Of a DNA stretch of 64,000 nucleotides, positions 17,319 to 26,579 are shown one piece after another (the first letter of the stretch is position 1; each line of letters begins with the position of its first letter). The DNA comes from Glaciecola sp. KUL10. Lineage in GTDB: Bacteria > Pseudomonadota > Gammaproteobacteria > Enterobacterales > Alteromonadaceae. A program made the translations under genes and the position numbers. The notes beneath the pieces are model-generated. The model made no database searches and was not told the origin of the DNA. It worked only from the letters and a program-made list of their open reading frames with translations. The stretch covers positions 1-64,000 of the forward strand of contig NZ_BGNG01000002.1 in the NCBI RefSeq assembly GCF_003203515.1, read 5' to 3'.

Positions 17319-19784
17319 ATGGCCAATCGTCATTCTTTTCCGACATTCACTAAAAATTTGTTTAAGGCAACGTGCATCGCAAGTGCTGTGACGTTCTCGC
17401 TTGGGCTACACGCTCAAGACGTACCTATCATTCAGCCCGGTGCGCCTGGCCAAGCGCCAAAAGCATTGAGTGCCGATGACGCAATTAATTTAGCGGCAAC
17501 CACCTTTACGCGTGATGATGTGATGTTTATGCAAAACATGATTCCTCATCATGGGCAAGCAGTAGAAATGGCATTGTTAGTCGACGACCGAACCAATAAC
17601 GAAGAGATCATTGATATTGCAGGCCGAATCAAAAAATCTCAGGCAGATGAAATTGCCTTTATGGGGCGGTGGTTGGAAGAGCGTGGTCAATCTGTCGAAA
17701 TTACCGACCACTCAATGCACATGAATCACAGTGAAATGGGCATGGCGAGCATGGCGCAAATGGATGCGCTTGAGGCGGCAGAAGGTGTTGAATTCGATCG
17801 TATCTTTTTAGAGCTGATGATCCCCCATCACGAGGGAGCAGTTAAGATGGTCGATGATTTACTCGACAAGTCTGGCTCGGCTTATGATCCTGTTTTATAT
17901 GATTTTTTAAACGATATTATCAGCGATCAGAATGCTGAAATTACAAGAATGGATGGTCTTTTATCGGCGTTATCATCTGATCTACGTGTTGGCTTAACAG
18001 CAGGGTTACGAGATGCTGGCGAAGCTTCTCTCAATTTAAGTTTACTTGCCTCTTTGCCAAGACCAACAGGTTTTTTCGACCCTGAAAATCCATCTAACCT
18101 TCCACCCGTTGTGCCAAAAGACTTAGATGAAGAGTCAGAAGAAGAAACTGAAGAATCAACCGAAGAAGCCACTCGCGACGATGACGGTGGTGATGAAAAA
18201 ACTGAATGGGGAGAGCGTTGGCCGCTATTGAGTTTTTGGAACACAGACATGGCGTTTTCGGGCGATGTATTAGTTGCTGGAAATTATCACGGTTTTAATA
18301 TTTACAAATTAGACCAACAGGGCATGCCGCAATTAACCAGTTCAATCGTTTGTCCAGGTGGTCAGGGTGATGTATCAATCGTAGGTGATTTGTTAATTAT
18401 GTCGGTTGAGCAGACTCGCGGCCGAATTGATTGCGGTTTGCAAGGGGTCAGTGAGGATATCAGTGATGAGCGCTTTAGAGGCTTACGCATATTCGATATT
18501 TCTGACCTAACACTGCCTAAACAAGTGGGATTGGTGCAAACCTGTCGAGGTTCACATACCCACTCAATCGTTTCAAGTGATGACAAACGTATCGTTGTCT
18601 ACAACTCTGGCACAGCCGGTGTGCGTGATGAAGAGGAGCTTGAGGGTTGTATTGGTGAAGTACCCGGAGATGAGCGCACTGCCTTGTTTAGAATCGATGT
18701 AGTGGAAATCCCTGTAAAAGATCCTTCGAAAGCACGCATCACTTCTAGCCCTGCTGTATTTGCTGATGAAGAGGGGCGCGTTGCTGGTCTTTGGCAAGGC
18801 GGCGATCACGGTGATGGCACGCAAAGCACAAGAAGAACTGATGAGTGTCATGACATCACCATATTCCCAAGCCTTAAACTCGCTGCCGGTGCATGTTCAG
18901 GCAACGGTATATTGCTAGATATTTCAAACCCGATGAAACCTAAGCGAATTGATGCGGTGGCCGATCCGGGTTTTGCTTATTGGCACTCAGCAACCTTTAA
19001 CAATGACGGCACAAAAGTTGTGTTTACCGATGAGTGGGGTGGCGGTACACAACCTAGATGTCGCGCGTCAGATCCAATGAATTGGGGTGCTAACGCTTTT
19101 TATAGCATCGATGATGGCGAACTTTCATTCGAAAGCTATTACAAAATTGATGCACCTCAGTCGGAACAAGAAAACTGCGTGGCTCACAACGGTTCCGCTG
19201 TACCCGTTCCTGGGCGTGATATTTTCGTTCAAGCTTGGTATCAAGGTGGGATGTCGATCATCGACTTCACACAGACTAACCAACCAACCGAAATTGCATA
19301 CTTTGACCGAGGCCCGATCCACGATGAGCGCATGGTCATCGCAGGCTATTGGTCAACATATTGGTACAACGGCAAGATTTACGGCACCGAGATTATCCGC
19401 GGTTTAGATGTGTTTGAGTTACAGACCAGCGAGTTTTTAAGTGCCAACGAATTAGCTGCCGCAAAGTTAGCGAACATGGGCGATACTTTTAATCCTCAGC
19501 AACAGTTCGAGGTTACTTGGCCGGCAGAGCCCGTTGTTGCGCTAGCGTATATTGACCAATTCAAGCGCGACAATACTTTAAGCGAGGCACAAATCAAAGA
19601 TGTTGAAGACATGATGAACCAAGCGCAAAGCATGATTGCGTCAAATGAAACGAGTCGAAAGTTCTCTCGTAGTCTCACCAAGTTGGCAAAGCGCTTGGAT
19701 TTAGAGAGTTCAACCGATGTTAGCGTGAAGCGTTTAGAAGGTCTTAGAGACAGTTTACGTTCAATTGCAAAGCGCTTGAGATAG
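17319..19784 (+). CDS. Secreted DUF305 and LVIVD-repeat protein
   Basis: About 821 residues. Start placed at MANRHSFPTF because it gives a proper signal peptide (IASAVTFSLGLHAQ). Residues about 50-230 form a DUF305 ferritin-like four-helix region, with two copies of the hallmark M-I-P-H-H (QNMIPHHGQAVEM and ELMIPHHEGAVKM). DUF305 proteins such as cyanobacterial CopM bind metal, mainly copper. A highly acidic linker (EESEEETEESTEEATRDDDG) leads to a beta-propeller-like region of LVIVD type (GLRIFDISDLTLPKQVGLVQ; SIIDFTQTNQPTEIAYF). The fusion suggests an exported metal-binding or surface protein. It is followed by a lipoprotein gene in the same direction. Confidence 0.82.
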   Translation: MANRHSFPTFTKNLFKATCIASAVTFSLGLHAQDVPIIQPGAPGQAPKALSADDAINLAATTFTRDDVMFMQNMIPHHGQAVEMALLVDDRTNNEEIIDIAGRIKKSQADEIAFMGRWLEERGQSVEITDHSMHMNHSEMGMASMAQMDALEAAEGVEFDRIFLELMIPHHEGAVKMVDDLLDKSGSAYDPVLYDFLNDIISDQNAEITRMDGLLSALSSDLRVGLTAGLRDAGEASLNLSLLASLPRPTGFFDPENPSNLPPVVPKDLDEESEEETEESTEEATRDDDGGDEKTEWGERWPLLSFWNTDMAFSGDVLVAGNYHGFNIYKLDQQGMPQLTSSIVCPGGQGDVSIVGDLLIMSVEQTRGRIDCGLQGVSEDISDERFRGLRIFDISDLTLPKQVGLVQTCRGSHTHSIVSSDDKRIVVYNSGTAGVRDEEELEGCIGEVPGDERTALFRIDVVEIPVKDPSKARITSSPAVFADEEGRVAGLWQGGDHGDGTQSTRRTDECHDITIFPSLKLAAGACSGNGILLDISNPMKPKRIDAVADPGFAYWHSATFNNDGTKVVFTDEWGGGTQPRCRASDPMNWGANAFYSIDDGELSFESYYKIDAPQSEQENCVAHNGSAVPVPGRDIFVQAWYQGGMSIIDFTQTNQPTEIAYFDRGPIHDERMVIAGYWSTYWYNGKIYGTEIIRGLDVFELQTSEFLSANELAAAKLANMGDTFNPQQQFEVTWPAEPVVALAYIDQFKRDNTLSEAQIKDVEDMMNQAQSMIASNETSRKFSRSLTKLAKRLDLESSTDVSVKRLEGLRDSLRSIAKRLR

Positions 19785-19835
19785 CGCTTTTAACATTTGT
19801 GGCAAAGCATCAATGAGCTTAAGGAAAATTGATAC

Positions 19836-20861
19836 ATGAGAATCAGTAAATTGGCGTTTAAAGCGAGTGTTGTACTCTCGTTTGCGATCTTTTTAGGTGC
19901 GTGTGACTCATTACCAAAAGGTGAGCAATCGGTCACTAAAACCCAAACTAGCGTTCCACTGTATCGAGCTGGACTCGTCTTACCTAGTGATTTTGAATAT
20001 TCTGACAAAGACACACTTAAAGTTATTTCTTGGAACGTAGAGCATTTTGTAGACCAATATAATGATCCTTATGTGGACTCAAGAAGAGAAAATGAACCCA
20101 AAAATCATATGGGAGACAAGCGAAAAGATTTAGTCGAAGCGCTTATCCAAGAAAATGCCGATATTGTCGTGCTACAAGAGTTTGAAAGCGCTAAATTACT
20201 CAGAGACTTAGCTGAAAATGAGCTACAAGGACTTGGTTATCGCTTTTTTGCAGACGCACCGTCGCATAGTTGGTATATGAACGTCGTGATCATGAGTCGT
20301 GTGCCACTGGGCACGATGTATAGCTATGGAAATGCCAACACGCCCGTGCTCAACTGGACTGATGAAAATGGACAAGCACAAAGTCAAAACCGTTTAAACA
20401 CGCGAATGTGGTCAATTGATGTTTTCCCCAGCGAAGACTATTCATTCTTATTAAGTGCTGTGCACTTAAAAGCAGGAAGAGGTGAACGCGATATCGGTAT
20501 GCGCTTAGGACAAATTGCATTTTTAAAGCATCAATTCAAGCGCTTTTTAAACGAAGCTCCCAATCGAAATATCATGTTGTTGGGTGATTTTAACGCGCTT
20601 CCAAATACTGCTGAACACAACGCGATTCTAGCTGGTGATAGCAAGGGTATGAGCTTTGTCGATTTGCTAGAAGATGACGAATATACACACACCGCAGCAG
20701 ACCCAAAGCGACGCCTTGACTACATCGTTATGAACCAAAATATGCTTCCTGAAATTATCGAAGATAGCCTAAGGCCTGTCTCATATTTTGACCCTGAGAG
20801 GCAAGATGCTTTGGCTGATCACTTGCCGGTGGTGGTTGAGTTTTACATAACGGAAAAGTAA
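19836..20861 (+). CDS. Endonuclease/exonuclease/phosphatase-family lipoprotein
   Basis: 341 residues with a lipoprotein signal (FAIFLGACDS). The fold motifs of the EEP superfamily are present: VISWNVEHF, IVVLQEFE, LLGDFNALPN and a C-terminal LADHLPVVVEF with the catalytic Asp-His. Substrates in this superfamily include nucleic acids, phosphoinositides and sphingomyelin; a membrane-anchored periplasmic or surface phosphodiesterase is the best guess. About 50 bases after the DUF305 gene, probably the same transcript, ended by the hairpin at 20874. Confidence 0.88.
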   Translation: MRISKLAFKASVVLSFAIFLGACDSLPKGEQSVTKTQTSVPLYRAGLVLPSDFEYSDKDTLKVISWNVEHFVDQYNDPYVDSRRENEPKNHMGDKRKDLVEALIQENADIVVLQEFESAKLLRDLAENELQGLGYRFFADAPSHSWYMNVVIMSRVPLGTMYSYGNANTPVLNWTDENGQAQSQNRLNTRMWSIDVFPSEDYSFLLSAVHLKAGRGERDIGMRLGQIAFLKHQFKRFLNEAPNRNIMLLGDFNALPNTAEHNAILAGDSKGMSFVDLLEDDEYTHTAADPKRRLDYIVMNQNMLPEIIEDSLRPVSYFDPERQDALADHLPVVVEFYITEK

Positions 20862-20873
20862 AAATACTGCTTA

Positions 20874-20919
20874 GGTCGATAGAAAAAATAGCAACCCCCA
20901 TCTTCTATCGACCCATTTT
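20874..20919 (+). terminator. Rho-independent terminator after the EEP lipoprotein gene
   Basis: Eleven-base arms GGTCGATAGAA (20874-20884) and TTCTATCGACC (20903-20913), followed by a run of six T. Confidence 0.8.
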
Positions 20920-21060
20920 TTAGTAAACGACTGCTTTATTTCTTCACAGTTTATTAATAATTCATTCTTTATTAAATATACGATCCCATTCTCCTGAAAA
21001 TGTAATATTATCTGTACAGGTGACAATTTTAAACGGATTACCTTTAAGGGATTAAATAAA

Positions 21061-24000
21061 GTGGTGTACAAACCTTCATATCTATTAATATTTGCCAGTG
21101 TTTTATTTTTCTTCGCAAATGATACAAGCGCAAACGAACTTACCGAATACTCAACCAATTTAGAATGGGAAATCGTAAACACCAACGAAGGTGTTGAGCG
21201 TTACACTTTTGACGATAAGCCCGATCTTCCAAGCAATCCAATAATTATTGGAGACACAGCGCATTGGTTATTCGGAAATGCGTTCAATCGCGGAGCATCG
21301 GCTCAAAACACTCATATGTCTATGGATCTACTATCCGGTGAAATTAAAGAGTCGTTTGAAATGGGTCAAAACTTTTTATCGGGTAATGCGACCATTTCAT
21401 ACAAAGGGCGTTTGTTTTCGGTAGGTGGTAAGCCCAACACGATTACCCACAGTTTAAATCATGTCGTTGAATTCGATCCTATGTTACAAGAATGGCGGCA
21501 ATTAAGTGCTTCTCCTTTGGCTCGATTTGGTTCGCAAGCCCATGTTTACGATAATAAAATTTATGTTTTTGGGGGTTACGGCTACGACACTTTTAACGAA
21601 GGAAATGTTGTGCTCGATGATGATAATCGATTCAGCACCGTCGCCAATGAGTCAGCCACATGGCGTCAAGATATTCAAGTTTATGATATTCACACGGATG
21701 AATGGACGCTTGCAGATGCAGCTCCTGATATACCTATATTTTGGGAAAGTACGAAGATAGATGACACCGCTTATTTCGCGACAGAAGTCGACTGGGTAAC
21801 GCCGAGTGAAACACTTCATCATTACAACTTCTCAGAAGGAAGTTGGGGAACAATTACGCTACCAACCTCATTAACACAAACAAAAATCACTTCTGTGGGG
21901 CATTTGTTAATCGTATATGGGATGGAACAATTTTACACAGGTCCCAATTCTCACTGGTTAGCCTACATTTATGATACTAGAGCGCAACAATGGTACTTGG
22001 GAGCAACATTGCCCGAGCCGGATGAATTATCTGGGGTTTTCTCAATTGTTGGTGCGCAACACCACTTGTATTTATTTCACCTCCCAAATCAAACTACTAA
22101 CAAGCAAAGTGAGACAACATATAGATTAACCTTTGATATTGATACGCCAGCAAGTGAAGAATACGAACCCAAAACAGAATTGAATATAACTAAGATACCT
22201 TTGCAAAATGGCGATTCAATAAATATAAGTGAGTCAGGGAACGTTGCTAACTTAGTTGTTGCTAACACTTTTGATTATGAACAGGTACTAAAAGGAGAGG
22301 ATACACCAGAACAGCGCGCTTCTTTAAGACGACTCACGGGTTCTATTTATGAAAAGCTAAATGATGACTACGACTTTATATTTTTTATATTTGATGAGTC
22401 GGAAAAAATTTATCCCAACGCACCTTATGGCTACCATCGCCCAGTAAAAAATGACATACAAGGTATAGGACAAGGAATATTCGATTTTTCTGAGTCCTAT
22501 GGCAGTGACGGCAATTTGGAAAGCATTGTGGTTCTTAGCACAAACTGGGACTTGATGTATGGACCGTCTTTACATGAGATGGCCCACCGTTGGGGAAATT
22601 ATCTATCTATGCCACTGGATTCGCTTCGTCATAGTGATTGGTACGATACTTACCAATTAGACCCCTACCACTGGACCTACCTGAGTAATGCCGGGCAGCT
22701 TGGAGGTTGGCGAGACGACTATTTTTATGGGGACTTAAGTACGCCTTCACAAAATAATTATATTTTGACAAATTCCCCAGAAGGGCTAGTCGGGTTATCA
22801 AGCGCTGGTCCAGGTAACAATTTCATTAAGTATAGCCCGCTCGAACTGTACCTTATGGGTTTGATTGCAAGCGATGATGTTCCCGATTTAATCGAGCCTA
22901 CCGACAAACCCATAGAAACTGATCTTTACCCCATTTTTCAAATTGATAATTTCAACACCATCAGTATGTCAGACATTATTGCCACAAATGGACAGCGAAC
23001 CCCTGATGTTACAAGTTCACCTAAATCGCTTAGTGCGCTATTTGTAGTGGTGTCAAAGAGTGACATCAGCCAAGATGCTTGGAATAATTATAGCTATCAA
23101 GTCAATAATTTTAGCCGCCCCGGACAGGATGATCACCAAAGGCTTAATAACTTTTGGGAAGCTACTAACGGGCTTGCAACACTATATGTGCCAGATTTAA
23201 CGTTTTATGTGAGAGAAAATGACTATGATCTTGATGGCATCCCGAATGACATCGACGATGATGATGACGGCGATGGGATCTCAGACGAAGATGAGATTGC
23301 GCTAGGGCTTGATCCTCTGGATGCCTCTGATGCCGCACAGGACCTCGATGGTGATGGGTTTTCGAATGTATTAGAGTACATGTTGAGTTTGTCTATTAGT
23401 GAAGCGACTTCATCTCCAGTTAGCACTGGGGTGTTTGTATCATATGAACAAAACGAAAGAGATCCCTTATTTTATTCTCACTCGTTGTTACTCCAAGACG
23501 AACAAGCAACTAATGCATTGCATGGTGAGGCCTTTATGACACATGAGCTCAACAATGTTGATGAAGTGTTGAGCATTAAAGTGAGAGGGCGATTGACGGA
23601 TGGGAAAGTCGGCTTTGCATACCAAACAACAAATGCGGACGATGTGCTTACCAATGTGTTAGTTAACGGAGTGAGTGTAAACAATTCTGGAATAATAACA
23701 GACTTATCTAATGGCTGGTTCTATAAAACGGTCGACGTTGGTCAAGGTAATGCAACGGTAGAGATACGAATAAGGTCAAATATCGACAATGATATTGTCC
23801 AAATCAAAATAGATGCCTTGTATTTTCCTCTCTCATTGCCTTTTGTAAAAGCTGATTACAATGGTGATGGGCGCGCCGAATTAGCCGTTCGAAGTACATC
23901 TAAGTTTATCAACTACAGCAAAGTCTTAGGCGATGACATGCGTATTGAACAAACGTTTGGTAGGCAGGCAACTGATATTCCAATTAATGGTGATTTTGAT

Positions 24001-24852
24001 GGCGACGGCATCGCAGATTTTGCAATAAGACGACCAACTAACAATACCTTTTACGCACTTTTATCTTCCTCTCATAACGTAATCGCCATGCCACTCGGGA
24101 CAAAAACAGGTGACATCCCAGTCGTGGCTGACTATGACGGTGATGGTATTAGCGATATTGCACTTCGTAGGCCTTCAACCGGTCAATGGATTATTCAAAA
24201 AAGTTCAGACAATCAGCTTGTGGTTCGTTCATTTGGAAGGCTTTCCTCGGACATACCCGTCGCTGCCGATTATGATGGCGATGGTAAAGATGATATTGCA
24301 GTGCGAAGGCCGAGTAATGGGACTTGGTATGTTCGTCAAAGCACAAATGGAAGTATTAAGGCTACACGCTTTGGTCTGTTAAGTACTGATATTCCAGTTC
24401 CTGCTGATTACGATGGCGATGGTAAAGCCGACATTGCGGTTCGCCGAAACAGCAATGGCACATGGTATATTTTGCAATCCAGCGATGGTCAAATTCGAAC
24501 CTTACGTTTTGGTATCCAATCTACTGACATAACGGTTGCATCTGATTACGATGGCGATGGAACAGATGATATTGCAATTAGAAAACCGTCGTCAGGATTG
24601 TGGTATGTGCTTATGAGTTCATCAAACAAAATAGAAATTGACCAGTTTGGAGGGAGCGCTGCACTCATCCCAATGTTGGCTCCGATGGCTACTAAACTTA
24701 ATTTGATTGATACAAGTAATGTTGTCGCTCCAAGTTCACGGCGAACGCCCGAGCAGCACGCGAAAGAAAACATCTGGTTTGAAGAAACGATAACACCTAA
24801 AAGTTCTGAATTTTTGGGCGTTGAAACGTTACCTGAGCTTAGTACTTTTTAA
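21061..24852 (+). CDS. Large secreted protein: Kelch propeller, HExxH region, type-3 calcium repeats and VCBS/FG-GAP repeats
   Basis: 1263 residues from a GTG start (AAGGGA about 10 bases upstream), with signal peptide LLIFASVLFFFANDTSA. Residues about 50-350 contain Kelch-like repeats (YDNKIYVFGGYGYDTF). Near 505-515 there is LHEMAHRWGNYLSMP, a HExxH zinc-protease-like motif. Around 720-770 are thrombospondin type-3-like calcium repeats (DIDDDDDGDGISDEDE). The C-terminal 340 residues hold about six repeats of ADYDGDGKDDIAVRRPSNGT type, the VCBS/FG-GAP class. This layout suggests an exported adhesive or proteolytic surface protein; catalytic activity is unproven. Monocistronic. Confidence 0.85.
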   Translation: MVYKPSYLLIFASVLFFFANDTSANELTEYSTNLEWEIVNTNEGVERYTFDDKPDLPSNPIIIGDTAHWLFGNAFNRGASAQNTHMSMDLLSGEIKESFEMGQNFLSGNATISYKGRLFSVGGKPNTITHSLNHVVEFDPMLQEWRQLSASPLARFGSQAHVYDNKIYVFGGYGYDTFNEGNVVLDDDNRFSTVANESATWRQDIQVYDIHTDEWTLADAAPDIPIFWESTKIDDTAYFATEVDWVTPSETLHHYNFSEGSWGTITLPTSLTQTKITSVGHLLIVYGMEQFYTGPNSHWLAYIYDTRAQQWYLGATLPEPDELSGVFSIVGAQHHLYLFHLPNQTTNKQSETTYRLTFDIDTPASEEYEPKTELNITKIPLQNGDSINISESGNVANLVVANTFDYEQVLKGEDTPEQRASLRRLTGSIYEKLNDDYDFIFFIFDESEKIYPNAPYGYHRPVKNDIQGIGQGIFDFSESYGSDGNLESIVVLSTNWDLMYGPSLHEMAHRWGNYLSMPLDSLRHSDWYDTYQLDPYHWTYLSNAGQLGGWRDDYFYGDLSTPSQNNYILTNSPEGLVGLSSAGPGNNFIKYSPLELYLMGLIASDDVPDLIEPTDKPIETDLYPIFQIDNFNTISMSDIIATNGQRTPDVTSSPKSLSALFVVVSKSDISQDAWNNYSYQVNNFSRPGQDDHQRLNNFWEATNGLATLYVPDLTFYVRENDYDLDGIPNDIDDDDDGDGISDEDEIALGLDPLDASDAAQDLDGDGFSNVLEYMLSLSISEATSSPVSTGVFVSYEQNERDPLFYSHSLLLQDEQATNALHGEAFMTHELNNVDEVLSIKVRGRLTDGKVGFAYQTTNADDVLTNVLVNGVSVNNSGIITDLSNGWFYKTVDVGQGNATVEIRIRSNIDNDIVQIKIDALYFPLSLPFVKADYNGDGRAELAVRSTSKFINYSKVLGDDMRIEQTFGRQATDIPINGDFDGDGIADFAIRRPTNNTFYALLSSSHNVIAMPLGTKTGDIPVVADYDGDGISDIALRRPSTGQWIIQKSSDNQLVVRSFGRLSSDIPVAADYDGDGKDDIAVRRPSNGTWYVRQSTNGSIKATRFGLLSTDIPVPADYDGDGKADIAVRRNSNGTWYILQSSDGQIRTLRFGIQSTDITVASDYDGDGTDDIAIRKPSSGLWYVLMSSSNKIEIDQFGGSAALIPMLAPMATKLNLIDTSNVVAPSSRRTPEQHAKENIWFEETITPKSSEFLGVETLPELSTF

Positions 24853-24911
24853 GCAGCAGTTTGCTCAAAGGTGATTGTTGCATCGAAACAGCTAACTCGC
24901 AGTCATAGATT

Positions 24912-24931
24912 GGGTGACTTAGAAGTCACCC
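24912..24931. terminator. Perfect hairpin between convergent genes
   Basis: GGGTGACTT AG AAGTCACCC, nine perfect base pairs, located between the plus-strand giant gene and the minus-strand TM2 gene. There is no long T-run, so it may be a bidirectional terminator or a protein-binding palindrome. Confidence 0.6.
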
Positions 24932-24943
24932 GTATTTCATATG

Positions 24944-25885
24944 CTATACGGCTCCCACCACCGCTAAACCTAGATATATAAAAAACAAACACGCCGCACC
25001 CAGTACCCAAATAATCCAATCTTTTCGAGATAATAATATTTGAGTCGTCAGCAGAGCACCAATAGGTGCAACAAAAATAAGCGTATAAACAATGGTTTGA
25101 ATTAGCTCGGCAATTGCAAGTGATATGCCAGCCCATAAAGAGTCGTATTGTAAAATTTCTAAGAGGTCGCTTATAAAAAAGACCAACGAAAAAAATACAC
25201 TTAACTCAAGGTATAAACCGACTTCGGCGCGAGATTTTTTGAAAAAGGGAGCAATAAAGACACCGTATAATGGCCGTAAGCCCAATAGCCATATATTGCC
25301 TGGATCGACGCTGTAGTAATAGAGCCTCAGCCTATGAACCCATCGAGTTAACCCCGCGACAATTGGAATACGGGTAGCAAAGCCCCATCTAGCGGCAGTC
25401 AAAGAAGCAACAATAAATATAAACAAAATAATGCTAGGCTCTAGCGTCCCAGAAGCACCTGACACAGTGCCTAGGACAAAGCCAACTAAACATAAAAGAA
25501 ATAAAGTCCCATACACCCTTGATCTAGAACTTCTTTTTGATACCCAAGCGGGCGGTTCATCAAGTTTTAAGGACTGCTTAATCGGCAAAAAGCCCAAGGT
25601 TGTCGGCGGTTCGCCAGCCGCTAATCGTTCCTTTTCAGCTCTATTGCGCTCATTAACGATATTTTTAATTTGCATTACATCGTAAAACCACCAAACGAAA
25701 ATACCGCCAGCGCTCAGTAGCATTAGGGTGGCAGTGAGTGGTCTATTCATATAAAACCGATGCGCACCAAAAATGCCAAGGAAAATGACAAGTGTACGAG
25801 CAACAAGTAAATATTTGTGTTTGTAACGATATAAATCGTCAATGACTTGCTGTGAAAAGTCGGGGTCAGCGCTAAATTTATTCAT
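24944..25885 (-). CDS. TM2-domain membrane protein
   Basis: 313 residues. Near the N-terminus, LGIFGAHRFYMNRPLTATLM followed by GGIFVWWFYDVMQIKNIVN is a TM2 domain (two short helices with a turn). A cytoplasmic linker about 95-120 is followed by five or so further hydrophobic helices. TM2 proteins are widespread and mostly uncharacterised. Monocistronic on the minus strand. Confidence 0.82.
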   Translation of the reverse strand: MNKFSADPDFSQQVIDDLYRYKHKYLLVARTLVIFLGIFGAHRFYMNRPLTATLMLLSAGGIFVWWFYDVMQIKNIVNERNRAEKERLAAGEPPTTLGFLPIKQSLKLDEPPAWVSKRSSRSRVYGTLFLLCLVGFVLGTVSGASGTLEPSIILFIFIVASLTAARWGFATRIPIVAGLTRWVHRLRLYYYSVDPGNIWLLGLRPLYGVFIAPFFKKSRAEVGLYLELSVFFSLVFFISDLLEILQYDSLWAGISLAIAELIQTIVYTLIFVAPIGALLTTQILLSRKDWIIWVLGAACLFFIYLGLAVVGAV

Positions 25886-26080
25886 CAGTTAGGACACTTT
25901 ATTCCCTTAAAACATATATAAATCAGCGCTCTACACTATCATACACAGTGGTATTTAAAAGCAATTTATCTTCATTTTACTAGTGCGCACTATTGGTATA
26001 TTGTGCTTGTTTGCACTTACTAATAGTCCTTGACTAGTTAGTCTCTTTTCTTAACCGTGTAAACCAAATAGATGATTTAA

Positions 26081-26506
26081 ATGGCAGAAATCAATCCAAG
26101 TTACATTGTGGCAGTTGCAGAGCAATTATCATTTGTCTGTGCTTTTTTAGCCGGGGTATCCATCACCATTTTGGTCACGATTGTTGTATTTACTTCGCAA
26201 AAAAAGTCGGTTAGTTGGATTGTTGCATCAGCAGCGATAGCGGCTTGTAGTCTATTAATCGCTGTTATTGCCTCTTGGCGCTTAATAATCATCACGCATC
26301 CCGAGCTCCCCATGGATGTAGAACCTAGTGTTATCAAAGTACTCTGGGCCAGTATGTTACTTGGTTACAGTGCTGGATTTTTGAGTCTACTTATTAGTAT
26401 TGGTTTGTCTGGTTGGTTGCGTTCTAAGAAAACAGGTATCATCACTTCTAGCATTGCATTTGTGGCTGTTCTATTTTTTGTTTTAGCGACACCATTTGGT
26501 GTTTGA
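26081..26506 (+). CDS. Small integral membrane protein
   Basis: 141 residues with four predicted transmembrane helices (about 12-38, 45-70, 87-110, 118-140) and almost no soluble part. No family recognised. ATG preceded by an AT-rich stretch without a strong RBS. Confidence 0.65.
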   Translation: MAEINPSYIVAVAEQLSFVCAFLAGVSITILVTIVVFTSQKKSVSWIVASAAIAACSLLIAVIASWRLIIITHPELPMDVEPSVIKVLWASMLLGYSAGFLSLLISIGLSGWLRSKKTGIITSSIAFVAVLFFVLATPFGV

Positions 26507-26531
26507 AGACAGAGGCAATATATCTCTGTCT
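26507..26531. terminator. Weak hairpin after the membrane protein gene
   Basis: Arms AGACAGAG and CTCTGTCT directly follow the stop codon, with a nine-base loop and no clear T-run. It separates two convergent genes. Confidence 0.4.
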
Positions 26532-26579
26532 AATTATGATTCCCGCACGAGTCACTGAAATTTGCAAGTTTTATATTGG

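Noticed and set aside
20871-21185. 104-codon minus-strand frame before the giant secreted gene
   Set aside because: It overlaps the terminator hairpin and the signal-peptide region of the real gene.
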